Below are positions 44,325-52,790 of a stretch of 64,000 bases of DNA, piece by piece. Below the pieces are notes generated by a model that saw only the letters and a program-made list of their open reading frames with translations, was not told the origin of the DNA and did not search any database. The DNA lies in the NCBI GenBank assembly GCA_023412665.1, contig JAEZCA010000034.1:1-64000 (forward strand), read 5' to 3'. The first letter of the stretch is position 1; the number at the start of each line of letters is the position of its first letter. The translations under genes and the position numbers were made by a program. The stretch comes from Bacillota bacterium (GTDB lineage: Bacteria; Bacillota; Clostridia; Acetivibrionales; DTU013).

Positions 44325-45761
44325 ATGGCACAGGACAAAAAATTCGTTGAAGAAATAACCTCGATGAACCAGGATTTCACACAGTGGTATACCGATGTGA
44401 TAAAGAAAGCTGATCTGGTTGATTATTCGAGTGTTAGGGGTTGTATGATCATCAGGCCATATGGGTATGCAATATGGGAGCACATACAGAAGGAGCTGGA
44501 CGACAGGTTCAAAAAAACCGGGCATGAAAATGTTTATATGCCCATGTTTATTCCCGAGAGCCTGCTACAGAAGGAAAAGGACCATGTAGAGGGCTTTGCG
44601 CCTGAAGTGGCGTGGGTGACTCACGGCGGAAGTGAAAAACTGGCTGAAAAGCTGTGTGTCAGGCCAACGTCCGAAACGCTGTTTTGTGACCACTATAAAA
44701 ACATAATACACTCATATAGGGACCTTCCCAAGCTTTATAACCAGTGGTGTTCCGTTGTCAGGTGGGAGAAGACGACCCGTCCATTCCTAAGAACGCTAGA
44801 GTTCCTGTGGCAGGAGGGGCATACCGCCCATGCGGATGCCAAGGAGGCTCAGGAGGAAACCATAAGGATGCTGAATGTTTACGCCGAATTCTGCGAGAAT
44901 GTTCTGGCCATACCGGTTGTCAAGGGACAGAAGACTGAAAAGGAAAAATTCGCAGGCGCCAAAGCAACTTATACAATAGAGGCCCTTATGCATAACGGTA
45001 TTGCATTGCAGTCGGGTACGTCCCACAATTTCGGGGACGGTTTTGCAAGAGCGTTTGATATACAGTATACCGACAGCGCAAATCAGCTCCAGTATGTGCA
45101 CCAGACCTCATGGGGAATGACGACCAGACTGATAGGAGCTCTGATCATGGTTCACGGAGACGACAGCGGACTCGTGCTGCCACCGAGGGTCGCGCCTGTG
45201 CAGGTCGTGGTCATACCGGTTTCCCAGCACAAGGAGGGAGTCCTTGAAAAGGCTTCAGAAATATGCTCCAGGCTGTCCGGCTCTGTAAGGGTCAAGATGG
45301 ATGACAGTGATAAATCACCGGGCTGGAAATTTAGCGAATATGAGATGAAGGGCGTGCCGGTCCGTCTTGAAATTGGGCCGAAGGATATCGAAAAGGGACA
45401 GGTTGTGCTCGTCAGAAGGGATACCAGGGAAAAGGTGTTTGTTCCAATAGACGAACTTGAAGGCAGGATAGTTGAGTTGCTTGATTCCATTCATTTGAAT
45501 CTGCTTGACAAGGCAACCAAACTGAGGGAAGAGAAGACGTTTACCGCTGTCGAGCTATCACAGTTTGAGGAAATAATCAATGCGACACCGGGTTTCATTA
45601 AGGCTATGTGGTGCGGGGACAGGGCATGTGAGGACACCATCAAGGAAAAAACAGGAGCGACCTCCCGCTGTATACCTTTTGATGCGGAGCCTGTTTCCAA
45701 CAAGTGCATTTGCTGCGGCAAAGAGGCAAAGACACTTGTGTACTGGGGCAAGGCATATTAA
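44325..45761 (+). CDS. proS: Prolyl-tRNA synthetase, eukaryote/archaea-like type
   Basis: A 478-aa class II synthetase without the INS editing domain of the longer bacterial enzyme. Motif 2 region is RWEKTTRPFLRTLEFLWQEGHTAHA and motif 3 is in the RVAPVQVVVIPV area. The anticodon-binding domain follows, and the C-terminal domain has cysteines CGDRAC and CICCG, typical of the zinc-binding end of this type. Preceded by a T-box, so it is induced by proline starvation. AAGGAG precedes ATG 44325. Confidence 0.96.
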   Translation: MAQDKKFVEEITSMNQDFTQWYTDVIKKADLVDYSSVRGCMIIRPYGYAIWEHIQKELDDRFKKTGHENVYMPMFIPESLLQKEKDHVEGFAPEVAWVTHGGSEKLAEKLCVRPTSETLFCDHYKNIIHSYRDLPKLYNQWCSVVRWEKTTRPFLRTLEFLWQEGHTAHADAKEAQEETIRMLNVYAEFCENVLAIPVVKGQKTEKEKFAGAKATYTIEALMHNGIALQSGTSHNFGDGFARAFDIQYTDSANQLQYVHQTSWGMTTRLIGALIMVHGDDSGLVLPPRVAPVQVVVIPVSQHKEGVLEKASEICSRLSGSVRVKMDDSDKSPGWKFSEYEMKGVPVRLEIGPKDIEKGQVVLVRRDTREKVFVPIDELEGRIVELLDSIHLNLLDKATKLREEKTFTAVELSQFEEIINATPGFIKAMWCGDRACEDTIKEKTGATSRCIPFDAEPVSNKCICCGKEAKTLVYWGKAY

Positions 45762-45954
45762 GACAGACCTGAACGGAACAGACAGTGCGCTTGCTACAGG
45801 AATGCAAGGCTTGAAGCAGTGAGCGGCATGAGACTAAACAGAAAAATTATTACCGGATTGCATCAAAAATACATATAATTCAGATATTTCTGTCAATACT
45901 ATTATCAGTGTAAACAAAACAATTTTGTATTATGAGGCAATTGGAGGTAATAGT

Positions 45955-46728
45955 ATGAAAAGAAAGATCATCATTTTAGTCATCATGGCCGCAATGCTTA
46001 TATCGACCACATGTTATGCAGCGGCTGCCGCAAACGGTGCCGTCAAGCAATTAGCATTCGAGAAGATCGATAATGATGCTGCTGTTGTCAAAGTTAACGC
46101 CTTGAACCTTAGGGAAGGGCCCTCGACCGATTTCCCTTCCATTAGCAAGCTGTCGAAGGGACAGGCCCTGACAGTAATGGGCAGGATAGGCGAATGGTAT
46201 GCCGTCTATAATCCTGACACCGGCACTGTGGGAGCGGTCCATGGGAAATATATAAGCATTGGGGACGGCGATTCAATAGCTGTATCATCAAACAATGCGG
46301 CAAGTTCTGCCGACGGAAATAAAGCTCCCGCTGCAAAGGTTGTTTTATCCGAGGATGAACAGAAGCTGCTGGAGCTTGTTAACAAAGCCCGCGAGGAGAA
46401 AGGGCTTGAACCGCTTTCTGTTGATGAGAATTTGATGAAGGTGGCAAGGACAAAAGCGAAGGACATGATAGATAACAACTATTTTTCGCATCAGTCACCC
46501 ACATACGGTTCTCCCTTTGACATGATGAGGCAGTTTGAAAACACCTTTAAGTCGGCTGGCGAGAACATAGCCGGGAACAAGACAGTGGATGGCGCGTTCA
46601 AAGCATGGATGTCGTCGGACACACATAAAAAGAACATCCTGAACTCAGGGTTCAAGGTGACCGGTATCGGTATCGAAAGCAGCGCAACCTATGGGAAAAT
46701 ACTGGTCCAGCAGTTCATAGGCAGGTAA
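45955..46728 (+). CDS. Secreted SH3-CAP domain protein
   Basis: A 257-aa protein. A signal peptide (residues 1-23, KRKIIILVIMAAMLISTTCYA-A) is followed by a bacterial SH3 domain (VNALNLREGPSTDFPSISKLSKGQALTVMG) at about 40-95, a Ser/Ala linker, and a C-terminal CAP/SCP-like domain (LLELVNKAREEKGLEPLSVDENLMKVARTKAKDM ... GENIAGN). In spore formers such proteins (YkwD-like) are secreted or spore-associated; their reaction is unknown. ATG 45955 follows GGAGG. Confidence 0.87.
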   Translation: MKRKIIILVIMAAMLISTTCYAAAAANGAVKQLAFEKIDNDAAVVKVNALNLREGPSTDFPSISKLSKGQALTVMGRIGEWYAVYNPDTGTVGAVHGKYISIGDGDSIAVSSNNAASSADGNKAPAAKVVLSEDEQKLLELVNKAREEKGLEPLSVDENLMKVARTKAKDMIDNNYFSHQSPTYGSPFDMMRQFENTFKSAGENIAGNKTVDGAFKAWMSSDTHKKNILNSGFKVTGIGIESSATYGKILVQQFIGR

Positions 46729-46769
46729 AGTGCTTGACCAAAGTGTTTCAGTGGGATGATTTTGTGAAT

Positions 46770-46945
46770 AGAACGAGGCTATACCAAAGCAGGCAGCTAA
46801 TCTTAGCTTGCGACAGCCTTGTTGAAGGCGCTGAGACAGGAAAAATTTTTGGTAAACGGATGTGAAAAATGCGGCTGGTCTGCTATCAGGCTGGCTGCTT
46901 TCATTTTATAACGATGTAACAGATGTCCCTCCGCTCCTATAGCTT
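46770..46945 (+). repeat. Fragments of family-2 elements
   Basis: GCTTGCGACAGCCTTGTTGAA (46806 on) and ATAACGATGTAACAGATGTCC (46908 on) match parts of the copy at 50156-50381, in reversed order relative to it. No gene in this gap. Confidence 0.5.
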
Positions 46946-46969
46946 TTATGCCTTATTTTTAGATCAAGA

Positions 46970-48094
46970 CTATAGTGACTTAATATTAAATTCAGGTTCC
47001 ACAGTGAGCACTTTACCATTCAGGTAGTCCAACGGAGACCTGCCTTTGAAGCTAAAGCTTAGCTTATATGCCCAAAGGGCTTGCTTTTTCAGTCCGAACA
47101 TACGGTTAACTACATTTGTGCCATATTTCCCATCGCCGAGGATTGGGTGGCCGATAAATGCCAAATGAGCTCTGATTTGATGTGTCCTGCCTGTGATCAG
47201 CTCCACTTCCAGCATGCTGACATCTGTTGATGGGTCATATTCCAGAACTTTGTATGCAGTAACTATATCCAGTGAGCCCTTTGACTTTTGATTGCTCACA
47301 AATACCATACTTTTGCGGGCATCCTTCCATAGATACGCTTTCAGCTGCGCTTCGCTTCTTTCCATTCGCCCTTTGACAAGGCATTTATAGTATTTCTGTA
47401 TTTCCCTTGTTTCTATTTTATTCAGCAGGTTTTCATAGCTTACTTGATTTTTTGCAATAATAACAAGCCCGCCGGTATTGCGGTCCAGCCTGTGACACAA
47501 GGAAGGCTGGAACGAATCTTTGGGGGGACAGTTCTCTTCTGTTTGAGGACAGTTCTCACTCGTTTGACTTTTTCGTTGACTGAGGTATATTCTCACCTGA
47601 TCGATCAAAGTGTTTTCTGACTGGTCCTTGTCTGGATGTACCGGAATACCCTGCGCTTTGTTAACCACCAATACATTATCGTCCTCATATACTACTCTGA
47701 ATCCCATCCGAAGCTTGGTGGTTCCTGCTTTTTTGAAGCCGGCTGTGAGATTTTCAGGATGATTTATATAATATTCGGGATTGGTCTTCTCCCTTGCAGG
47801 CTCATCATAAAGAAGTGCAGAACCGTCATGGCTATTTCCCATAGAGGCAACGCTATTTCCCTGAATGCTCGGCTGATTGACAGATCCGTTTAAGAGTTCG
47901 TCCGTAATATATATTTCCAGCACATCTCCTGCCTTCACAGTATATTCTCTGCCAATCCTTATACCATTGACCTTTATGTCTTTTTTACGAAAAGCCTTTT
48001 GCAGTGTACCGTAGGAGAGATTTGGATAAATGCTGAGTATATACCTTTCAATTTTTATGTTCGATTCGCTTTTTTTTACTACGATTTTCTGCAT
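46970..48094 (-). CDS. RluA-family pseudouridine synthase with repeat-derived insert
   Basis: A 374-aa protein. An S4 RNA-binding domain is at the N-terminus (ERYILSIYPNLSYGTLQKAFRKKDIKVNGIRI). The catalytic domain has VVNKAQGIPVHPDK and the active-site motif CHRLDRNTGGLVIIAK with the catalytic aspartate, then ELITGRTHQIRAHLAFIGHPILGD. Between YLSQRKSQ and PSLCHRLD there is an insert SENCPQTEENCPPKDSFQ encoded by two family-1 repeats (47524-47556), in frame. It sits just before the active-site motif, yet the frame stays open. Start ATG 48094 follows GGAAGGGG; the upstream in-frame ATG at 48166 falls inside another repeat region. Confidence 0.88.
   Translation of the reverse strand: MQKIVVKKSESNIKIERYILSIYPNLSYGTLQKAFRKKDIKVNGIRIGREYTVKAGDVLEIYITDELLNGSVNQPSIQGNSVASMGNSHDGSALLYDEPAREKTNPEYYINHPENLTAGFKKAGTTKLRMGFRVVYEDDNVLVVNKAQGIPVHPDKDQSENTLIDQVRIYLSQRKSQTSENCPQTEENCPPKDSFQPSLCHRLDRNTGGLVIIAKNQVSYENLLNKIETREIQKYYKCLVKGRMERSEAQLKAYLWKDARKSMVFVSNQKSKGSLDIVTAYKVLEYDPSTDVSMLEVELITGRTHQIRAHLAFIGHPILGDGKYGTNVVNRMFGLKKQALWAYKLSFSFKGRSPLDYLNGKVLTVEPEFNIKSL
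47524..47556 (+). repeat. Two family-1 repeats inside the pseudouridine synthase gene
   Basis: GGGGACAGTTCT (47524-47535) and GAGGACAGTTCT (47545-47556) on the plus strand, 21 nt (seven codons) apart. Confidence 0.92.
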
Positions 48095-48142
48095 GCTGTT
48101 CCCCTTCCTGATTTGGTTAGCCTGTACAACTTCAGTAATGAC

Positions 48143-48154
48143 AGAACTGTCCCC
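48143..48154 (-). repeat. Family-1 repeat upstream of the pseudouridine synthase
   Basis: AGAACTGTCCCC about 50 bp before the start codon of the minus-strand gene. Confidence 0.85.
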
Positions 48155-48337
48155 ATTATTATTCAATATTCTTCGTTGAAATCCTTTATATATTTAGTAT
48201 GGCTGAAAATTAATAATTGAATAGGTTTCTTGTTTTTTGGGAAATTAAAACGAGGTGGGAAATTAAAACGAGGTGCGATATCATTCCTGTAAGCGAAATG
48301 TACTTGAGGTATTGGGAAAACAAGCAAGGTGGAACAT

Positions 48338-49300
48338 ATGATATTCAGATTGGGCTATGTAGCAATGACTATGAGCCTTGAGGATTGCTCGCCATCCGGT
48401 ACATTAACATATAAGGCGTTTTCTAATTTATCTGAGGGAGACTCCAGAATAAACCGGCTGCGCAGGATAACGAAAAAGAATCTGCAGAATACCCTGAGGA
48501 TACTAAGGTATAATAAAGCTCTGAAAATACCTGTCTATAGGTTGACGTCCAAGCTTGTTCCATTGGCCACACATCCTGATCTGTCAAATTGGGATTATAT
48601 TTTCGACTTTGCCGGGCAACTGGAAGAGGTCGGAAGGTTCATCATTGATAATAATTTCAGGGTCAGTGCACATCCGGATCATTTCACACTGCTCAATTCT
48701 CCCTCCGACACTGTTTTTATGGACTCATTGAGAGATCTTGACTATCATGTCAATTTGTTTGAGGCAATGGGCCTGAATGACTATAGATATAAGCTGGTTC
48801 TCCATGTCGGAGGCGTGTATGGAAATAAAAGTGATTCAATTAAAAGATTTTATGAAAATTTCTCCAGGTTGCCGGAAAGAATCAGCAGGAGATTAATAAT
48901 CGAAAATGATGATAAATCCTACAATACATATGATGTGCTGGAGATATGCCAAACTATCGGGAGGCCTATGGTACTCGATGTCCACCATCATAACTGCCTG
49001 CTTGAGCCTTCTGAAATAAAGGATATTATACCGGATATTTTCAATACGTGGAGGGCTGAACCGTTTCCGCCGAAGATCCATTTTTCAAGCCCCAAAAGTG
49101 TCAAGGACTTTAGAAGCCATGCGGACTATATAGTTTTTGATGAATTTTATAATTTCCTGAATATTGCCAAAGAGACCGGAAGAGATTTTGATGTTATGCT
49201 TGAAGCTAAAGCAAAAGATCTTGCTTTACTGCGGCTATCGGAAGAACTTACTGCTCAAGGGGACATTTCCAGAACAGAAAACGGAGACTTCCACATGTAA
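48338..49300 (+). CDS. uvsE: UV damage endonuclease UvsE/UvdE
   Basis: A 320-aa TIM-barrel endonuclease that nicks DNA 5' of UV photoproducts. Family signatures are RLGYVAMTM at the start, HPDHFTLLNSP, LVLHVGGVYGNK, RLIIENDDKSYN, VLDVHHHNC and KIHFSSPK, with metal-binding His, Glu and Asp residues present. It gives spores or vegetative cells a nucleotide-excision-independent route. ATG 48338 has AAGGTGG upstream; a GTG at 48329 is less likely. An 18-bp tandem duplication (48241-48276) lies in the leader region. Confidence 0.9.
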   Translation: MIFRLGYVAMTMSLEDCSPSGTLTYKAFSNLSEGDSRINRLRRITKKNLQNTLRILRYNKALKIPVYRLTSKLVPLATHPDLSNWDYIFDFAGQLEEVGRFIIDNNFRVSAHPDHFTLLNSPSDTVFMDSLRDLDYHVNLFEAMGLNDYRYKLVLHVGGVYGNKSDSIKRFYENFSRLPERISRRLIIENDDKSYNTYDVLEICQTIGRPMVLDVHHHNCLLEPSEIKDIIPDIFNTWRAEPFPPKIHFSSPKSVKDFRSHADYIVFDEFYNFLNIAKETGRDFDVMLEAKAKDLALLRLSEELTAQGDISRTENGDFHM

Positions 49301-49329
49301 TGCCAGAGTCTTATATTCTATGTTATAGG

Positions 49330-49580
49330 TATAACGAAGCTTAAGATGTCCCCCACCCCTATACATATTTTAAGCCTTCATGCTGAAAAAAGCTTGGTGG
49401 CTTGTACTGCTTTGCTTTCTGGTATTTTTCGTATGATCGAAAGAAAACGATGTAGTATATCTCCTGCCCGGTTGCATAAGTGAGCAGCAAGTCCTGCTTG
49501 CGACCAATTTCGTTGAAACGCGCATAGTTCAAAGTAAAAGTCTCTACAACGAAAATTTCTTTTGAACTATTCGTTATAAT
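49330..49580 (+). repeat. Family-2 element, long variant
   Basis: Starts TATAACGAAGC and ends TTCGTTATAAT. It keeps the central AAAAAAGCTTGGTGGC part, and carries an extra segment GAGCAGCAAGTCCTGCTTGCGACC, also found in the copy at 50156-50381. Confidence 0.8.
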
Positions 49581-49674
49581 TTTCTTGGGATTGCAGATAT
49601 TATATTTGTTATTGTATTAGCTTAAAACAGTATAAATTTTACTCAGATGAATAAATTCGAAAAGGAGAATTACT

Positions 49675-49812
49675 ATGTCTGACAAGAAAAACAAATCAAA
49701 CAATATCAATAAGAAAACAAAGCCTTCTGCTGGCAACGATCAGCTCGGCGAGAACGCGGGTGAAGGGCGCTTTGAGAAGTCTGTTAACACAAAAAGCGGC
49801 AAATGCCGCTGA
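49675..49812 (+). CDS. 45-aa basic protein of unknown function
   Basis: ATG 49675 is preceded by AAAGGAG at ideal spacing. The 45-residue product is hydrophilic, rich in Lys, Asn and Ser, and has NDQLGENAGEGRFEKSVNTKSGK near the end. It resembles small spore-associated proteins in composition, but I do not recognise the family. It lies between two family-2 elements and is followed directly by a family-1 repeat. Confidence 0.65.
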   Translation: MSDKKNKSNNINKKTKPSAGNDQLGENAGEGRFEKSVNTKSGKCR

Positions 49813-49825
49813 TGGGGATGGGGAT

Positions 49826-49837
49826 GGGGACAGTTCT
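49826..49837 (+). repeat. Family-1 repeat
   Basis: GGGGACAGTTCT, 13 bp after the stop of the 45-aa gene, preceded by a GGGGAT triplication. Confidence 0.85.
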
Positions 49838-49888
49838 CTACTATAGTGAAAGTTCTCACTATTGTGATGGCTATGCATAAAGGGACAA

Positions 49889-50054
49889 TATAACGAGGTG
49901 ACAGAAACCCCCTTCACCTCTTTTATATTTTCAGCCTTCAGGCTAAAAATGCTTGATGTCGGGTACCTATTTGCTTAATATATTCTCTCGCAAATAATCG
50001 AAGAAAATAGTTTGAACATATCCCCAATGTTTTGCTATCAAGAACGTTACTGCA
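49889..50054 (+). repeat. Decayed family-2 element
   Basis: Starts TATAACGAGGTGA and keeps TTTTCAGCCTTCAGGCTAAAAATGCTTG and GGGTACC. The right part has diverged. Confidence 0.65.
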
Positions 50055-50155
50055 GTAATAATCTGAAAAAATCTTTTGTGGTGTTGCAGCAATTAGTAGC
50101 ATTCTTTATTTGCATATAAATATCTTTTTCTTTGTTCCAAGCAGCATAGCCTTGC

Positions 50156-50381
50156 TGTATAACGATGCAACAGATGTCCCCCGGCTTACAGGTGGCAGGT
50201 ACCATTCGACCTTTCAGATATTTTCTTTCGATTAATCGAAAGAAAACGATGCGAGCATATCTCCCGCCTAGGACGCATAGGCGAGCAGCAAGCCCTGCTT
50301 GCGACCAGCCTCGTTGAAATACGCAGAGGTAAGAGAAATTTTCTACAACCGAAAAATTTTCTTTGTATGATACGTTATAAT
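50156..50381 (+). repeat. Family-2 element, long variant
   Basis: Starts near TGTATAACGATGCAACAG, keeps GGCAGGTACC, a perfect TTTCGATTAATCGAAA palindrome, GAGCATATCTCCCGCC, the GCAGCAAGCCCTGCTTGC hairpin, the AT-rich hairpin, and ends GTTATAAT. The 812-bp gap from 49813 to 50625 is otherwise only repeats and unassigned AT-rich sequence. Confidence 0.8.
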
Positions 50382-50413
50382 GTGCATTCTAGCAAGGATA
50401 TGTTTCTTTCAGA

Positions 50414-50528
50414 AGAACTGTCCCTGTTTAGAGAACTGTCCCCATGAAGTTATCTGCATAGAGCTCTCCCATTAATGGTTGTCACTTTTGAAAAACTACC
50501 TCCTTATCATTTCTAGAGAACTGTCCCC
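50414..50528 (-). repeat. Three family-1 repeats upstream of araM
   Basis: AGAACTGTCCC (50414-50424), AGAACTGTCCCC (50432-50443) and AGAACTGTCCCC (50517-50528). The first two are 18 nt apart. Confidence 0.9.
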
Positions 50529-50625
50529 ATTGATAGAGGGCTGTATGTGTGGTAAAGTTTATATGTGCTGGAAAGGTATCATATTAAGCGCAAATATACG
50601 TAGAAATTAATAAGGATGTATAGAT

Positions 50626-51798
50626 ATGGCAGATGTAATAAATACAGCGATTGAAGATATGCCAGGTTTATCCTTTAATTGTTCATGTGGCAGAAAGCAC
50701 TCTGTTGAAATAGATAAAATTCTTGTCAGGAATAATGTGGCTGATGAAGTCGCGAAATACATCGGATCGTATGAGCACAAGAAACTTTTTGTCCTTTCTG
50801 ATTCAAATACCCATGAGGTTTTTGGCAAAGCAATTGTTGATCATTTAAGACAAAAAGGCTTCAGCCTGAAATCGTTTGTGTTTGAAACAGGCAGCCATGC
50901 ACTCGTCCCTGATGAGCGCTCTATCGGGCGGGTACTGCTGGAGCTGGAGCCTGATACTGATTTTATGCTGATAGTTGGTTCCGGAGTGCTCAACGATATT
51001 GCAAGGATTGTAAGCTTCAGAACCGGCATGGCTTTTGCTGTTGCGGGCACTGCACCTTCTATGGACGGTTATGCGTCTGTCGGATCATCTCTTATAGTAA
51101 ACGGGAAGAAAAGCACATATTACAGCCATTATCCCTCGGCGATTTTTGCTGATATTTCTGTAATGAGGAACGCCCCGCTAATAATGATACAGGCCGGGTA
51201 CGGAGATGTTCTGGGTAAGCTTACCGCGCTGGCCGACTGGAACCTGACCAGGATAGTGAATAATGAGTTTTATTGTGAAACGATTGCAGGATTGGTGCAA
51301 AAAGGTGTCGATAAATGCATTGAAAGCTCTGAAGGTCTGGTTAAGAGGGATGAGGACGCTATTTGCTATCTTACTGAAGCGCTTATCCTCACAGGCATAT
51401 CAATCGGGCTTGCCGGTGTATCAAGACCGGCATCAGGCACAGAGCATCAGCTGGCACATTTTTGGGAGGTCAGGGCGGTTGAGCTAGGCATAGACCATCC
51501 TCTTCATGGAAACGCTGTTGGCGTTGGAACAGTAGTTACTGCAATGCTTTATGAGCTTGCGTCTGAAATATTGCCCAAGGGTATTGATTATCCGATGGTG
51601 GATTACGTAACTAAACTGCTGAAAAAGGTTGGATCCTGTACAAATCCAAGAGATTTGGGGATCAGTAGGGATTTATTTGTCGAAAGCATGATGAATGCAA
51701 TGAATATGAGAGATAAATATACAATACTCCGCTATTGTGACCAAAAAGGCAGACTGGCTGAGTTTACTGATATTATCACCAGAAGACTGTATGACTGA
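50626..51798 (+). CDS. araM: Glycerol-1-phosphate dehydrogenase (AraM/EgsA)
   Basis: A 390-aa iron-type alcohol dehydrogenase-like enzyme that reduces dihydroxyacetone phosphate to sn-glycerol-1-phosphate. Motifs include the NAD-binding VGSGVLNDIARIVSF, GTAPSMDGYASVGSSL, metal-binding GYGDVLGKLTALADW, then SGTEHQLAHFWE and HPLHGNAVGVGT with the metal-binding histidines. In Bacillus AraM supplies G1P for heptaprenylglyceryl-phosphate lipids. Here it precedes an AraL-like phosphatase by 34 nt, the same partner as in the Bacillus ara operon, but no arabinose genes are nearby. Confidence 0.92.
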   Translation: MADVINTAIEDMPGLSFNCSCGRKHSVEIDKILVRNNVADEVAKYIGSYEHKKLFVLSDSNTHEVFGKAIVDHLRQKGFSLKSFVFETGSHALVPDERSIGRVLLELEPDTDFMLIVGSGVLNDIARIVSFRTGMAFAVAGTAPSMDGYASVGSSLIVNGKKSTYYSHYPSAIFADISVMRNAPLIMIQAGYGDVLGKLTALADWNLTRIVNNEFYCETIAGLVQKGVDKCIESSEGLVKRDEDAICYLTEALILTGISIGLAGVSRPASGTEHQLAHFWEVRAVELGIDHPLHGNAVGVGTVVTAMLYELASEILPKGIDYPMVDYVTKLLKKVGSCTNPRDLGISRDLFVESMMNAMNMRDKYTILRYCDQKGRLAEFTDIITRRLYD

Positions 51799-51832
51799 GC
51801 AGTTCACTGATTTACCATCACCAGGAGGATGT

Positions 51833-52624
51833 ATGTCTGAACAATTTGACGAACTAAAGCAAAAAAAGCTGTTCATATTGGATATGGACGGGACATTTTA
51901 TTTAGGAAACAATCTGATCCCAGGCTCATTGGAGTTTTTGGAAAAGCTCAGACAAAAGGGTATTGATTTCATTTTTTTTACAAATAATTCATCGCGAACT
52001 CGGCAGTTCTATAAACAAAAGCTAGCGGCTATGGGATGTTTTGTTGATGAGTATTCTATTGTTACTTCAGGTGATGTCACAATCAGATTCCTCAGAGAAA
52101 ATTATAGTGACGCATCTGTTTATCTTGTGGGGACAGACCTCCTTGAACAGAGCTTTATTGACGGAGGCATAAAGCTGACGCAGAACGATCCCAACGTTGT
52201 TGTGCTGGGCTTTGATACAACGCTTACATATGAGAAAATTGAGCGGGCTTGTACTTTTATAAGAAATGGTGCGGTTTTTATAGCTACACATCTTGATTTA
52301 AACTGTCCTACAGAGGATGGCTTCATACCTGACTGCGGAGCAATGTGCGCAATGATTGAAGCTTCTACAGGCGTCAAGCCGCGTTACCTGGGCAAGCCCT
52401 TCAAGGATACTGTGGATATGATTAAGCTGCTTACCGGCAGGAACAACAATGAAATGGCTTTTGTTGGCGACAGGCTTTATACGGATGTCGCTGTTGGTGT
52501 AAATAACGGAATTACAGGCATACTTGTACTGTCGGGAGAGACTGTTCCCGGTGACATCGAAAAATCCTCCGTGAAACCGGATTATATATTCGAGTCACTG
52601 TACGAGCTTGGTAAAGTGCTTTAG
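51833..52624 (+). CDS. HAD-IIA phosphatase, AraL/NagD-like
   Basis: A 263-aa HAD phosphatase. Motif I LDMDGTFYLGN near residue 17, motif II FFTNNSSR near residue 50, cap domain of the IIA type, and motif IV FVGDRLYTDVAVGVNNG near residue 207. It belongs with NagD, AraL and p-nitrophenyl phosphatases. ATG 51833 follows AGGAGG. Context suggests it acts with AraM, perhaps dephosphorylating glycerol-phosphate or other small sugar phosphates; substrate is inference. Confidence 0.87.
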   Translation: MSEQFDELKQKKLFILDMDGTFYLGNNLIPGSLEFLEKLRQKGIDFIFFTNNSSRTRQFYKQKLAAMGCFVDEYSIVTSGDVTIRFLRENYSDASVYLVGTDLLEQSFIDGGIKLTQNDPNVVVLGFDTTLTYEKIERACTFIRNGAVFIATHLDLNCPTEDGFIPDCGAMCAMIEASTGVKPRYLGKPFKDTVDMIKLLTGRNNNEMAFVGDRLYTDVAVGVNNGITGILVLSGETVPGDIEKSSVKPDYIFESLYELGKVL

Positions 52625-52790
52625 AGATTTAACATGCACGGACCCATTGTTTTATTTCACAGATATTTGGAAGTAAAGTACATCAATACAAGGGACTATA
52701 CTTGACTGGTATTTGTTAATGTGAATAGTACCCGCTTTGCAGGCGGTGCCAATATACTTAGGCATCTATACAGAAAAAAGGGGTGGAAGA

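Noticed and set aside
45613..45626. GGGGACAGGGC in proS as a family-1 repeat
   Set aside because: It encodes CGDRAC, a normal part of this prolyl-tRNA synthetase type.
52129..52140. GGGGACAGACCT inside the AraL-like gene as a repeat insertion
   Set aside because: It encodes VGTDLL at a conserved strand of HAD-IIA proteins; coincidence is more likely.
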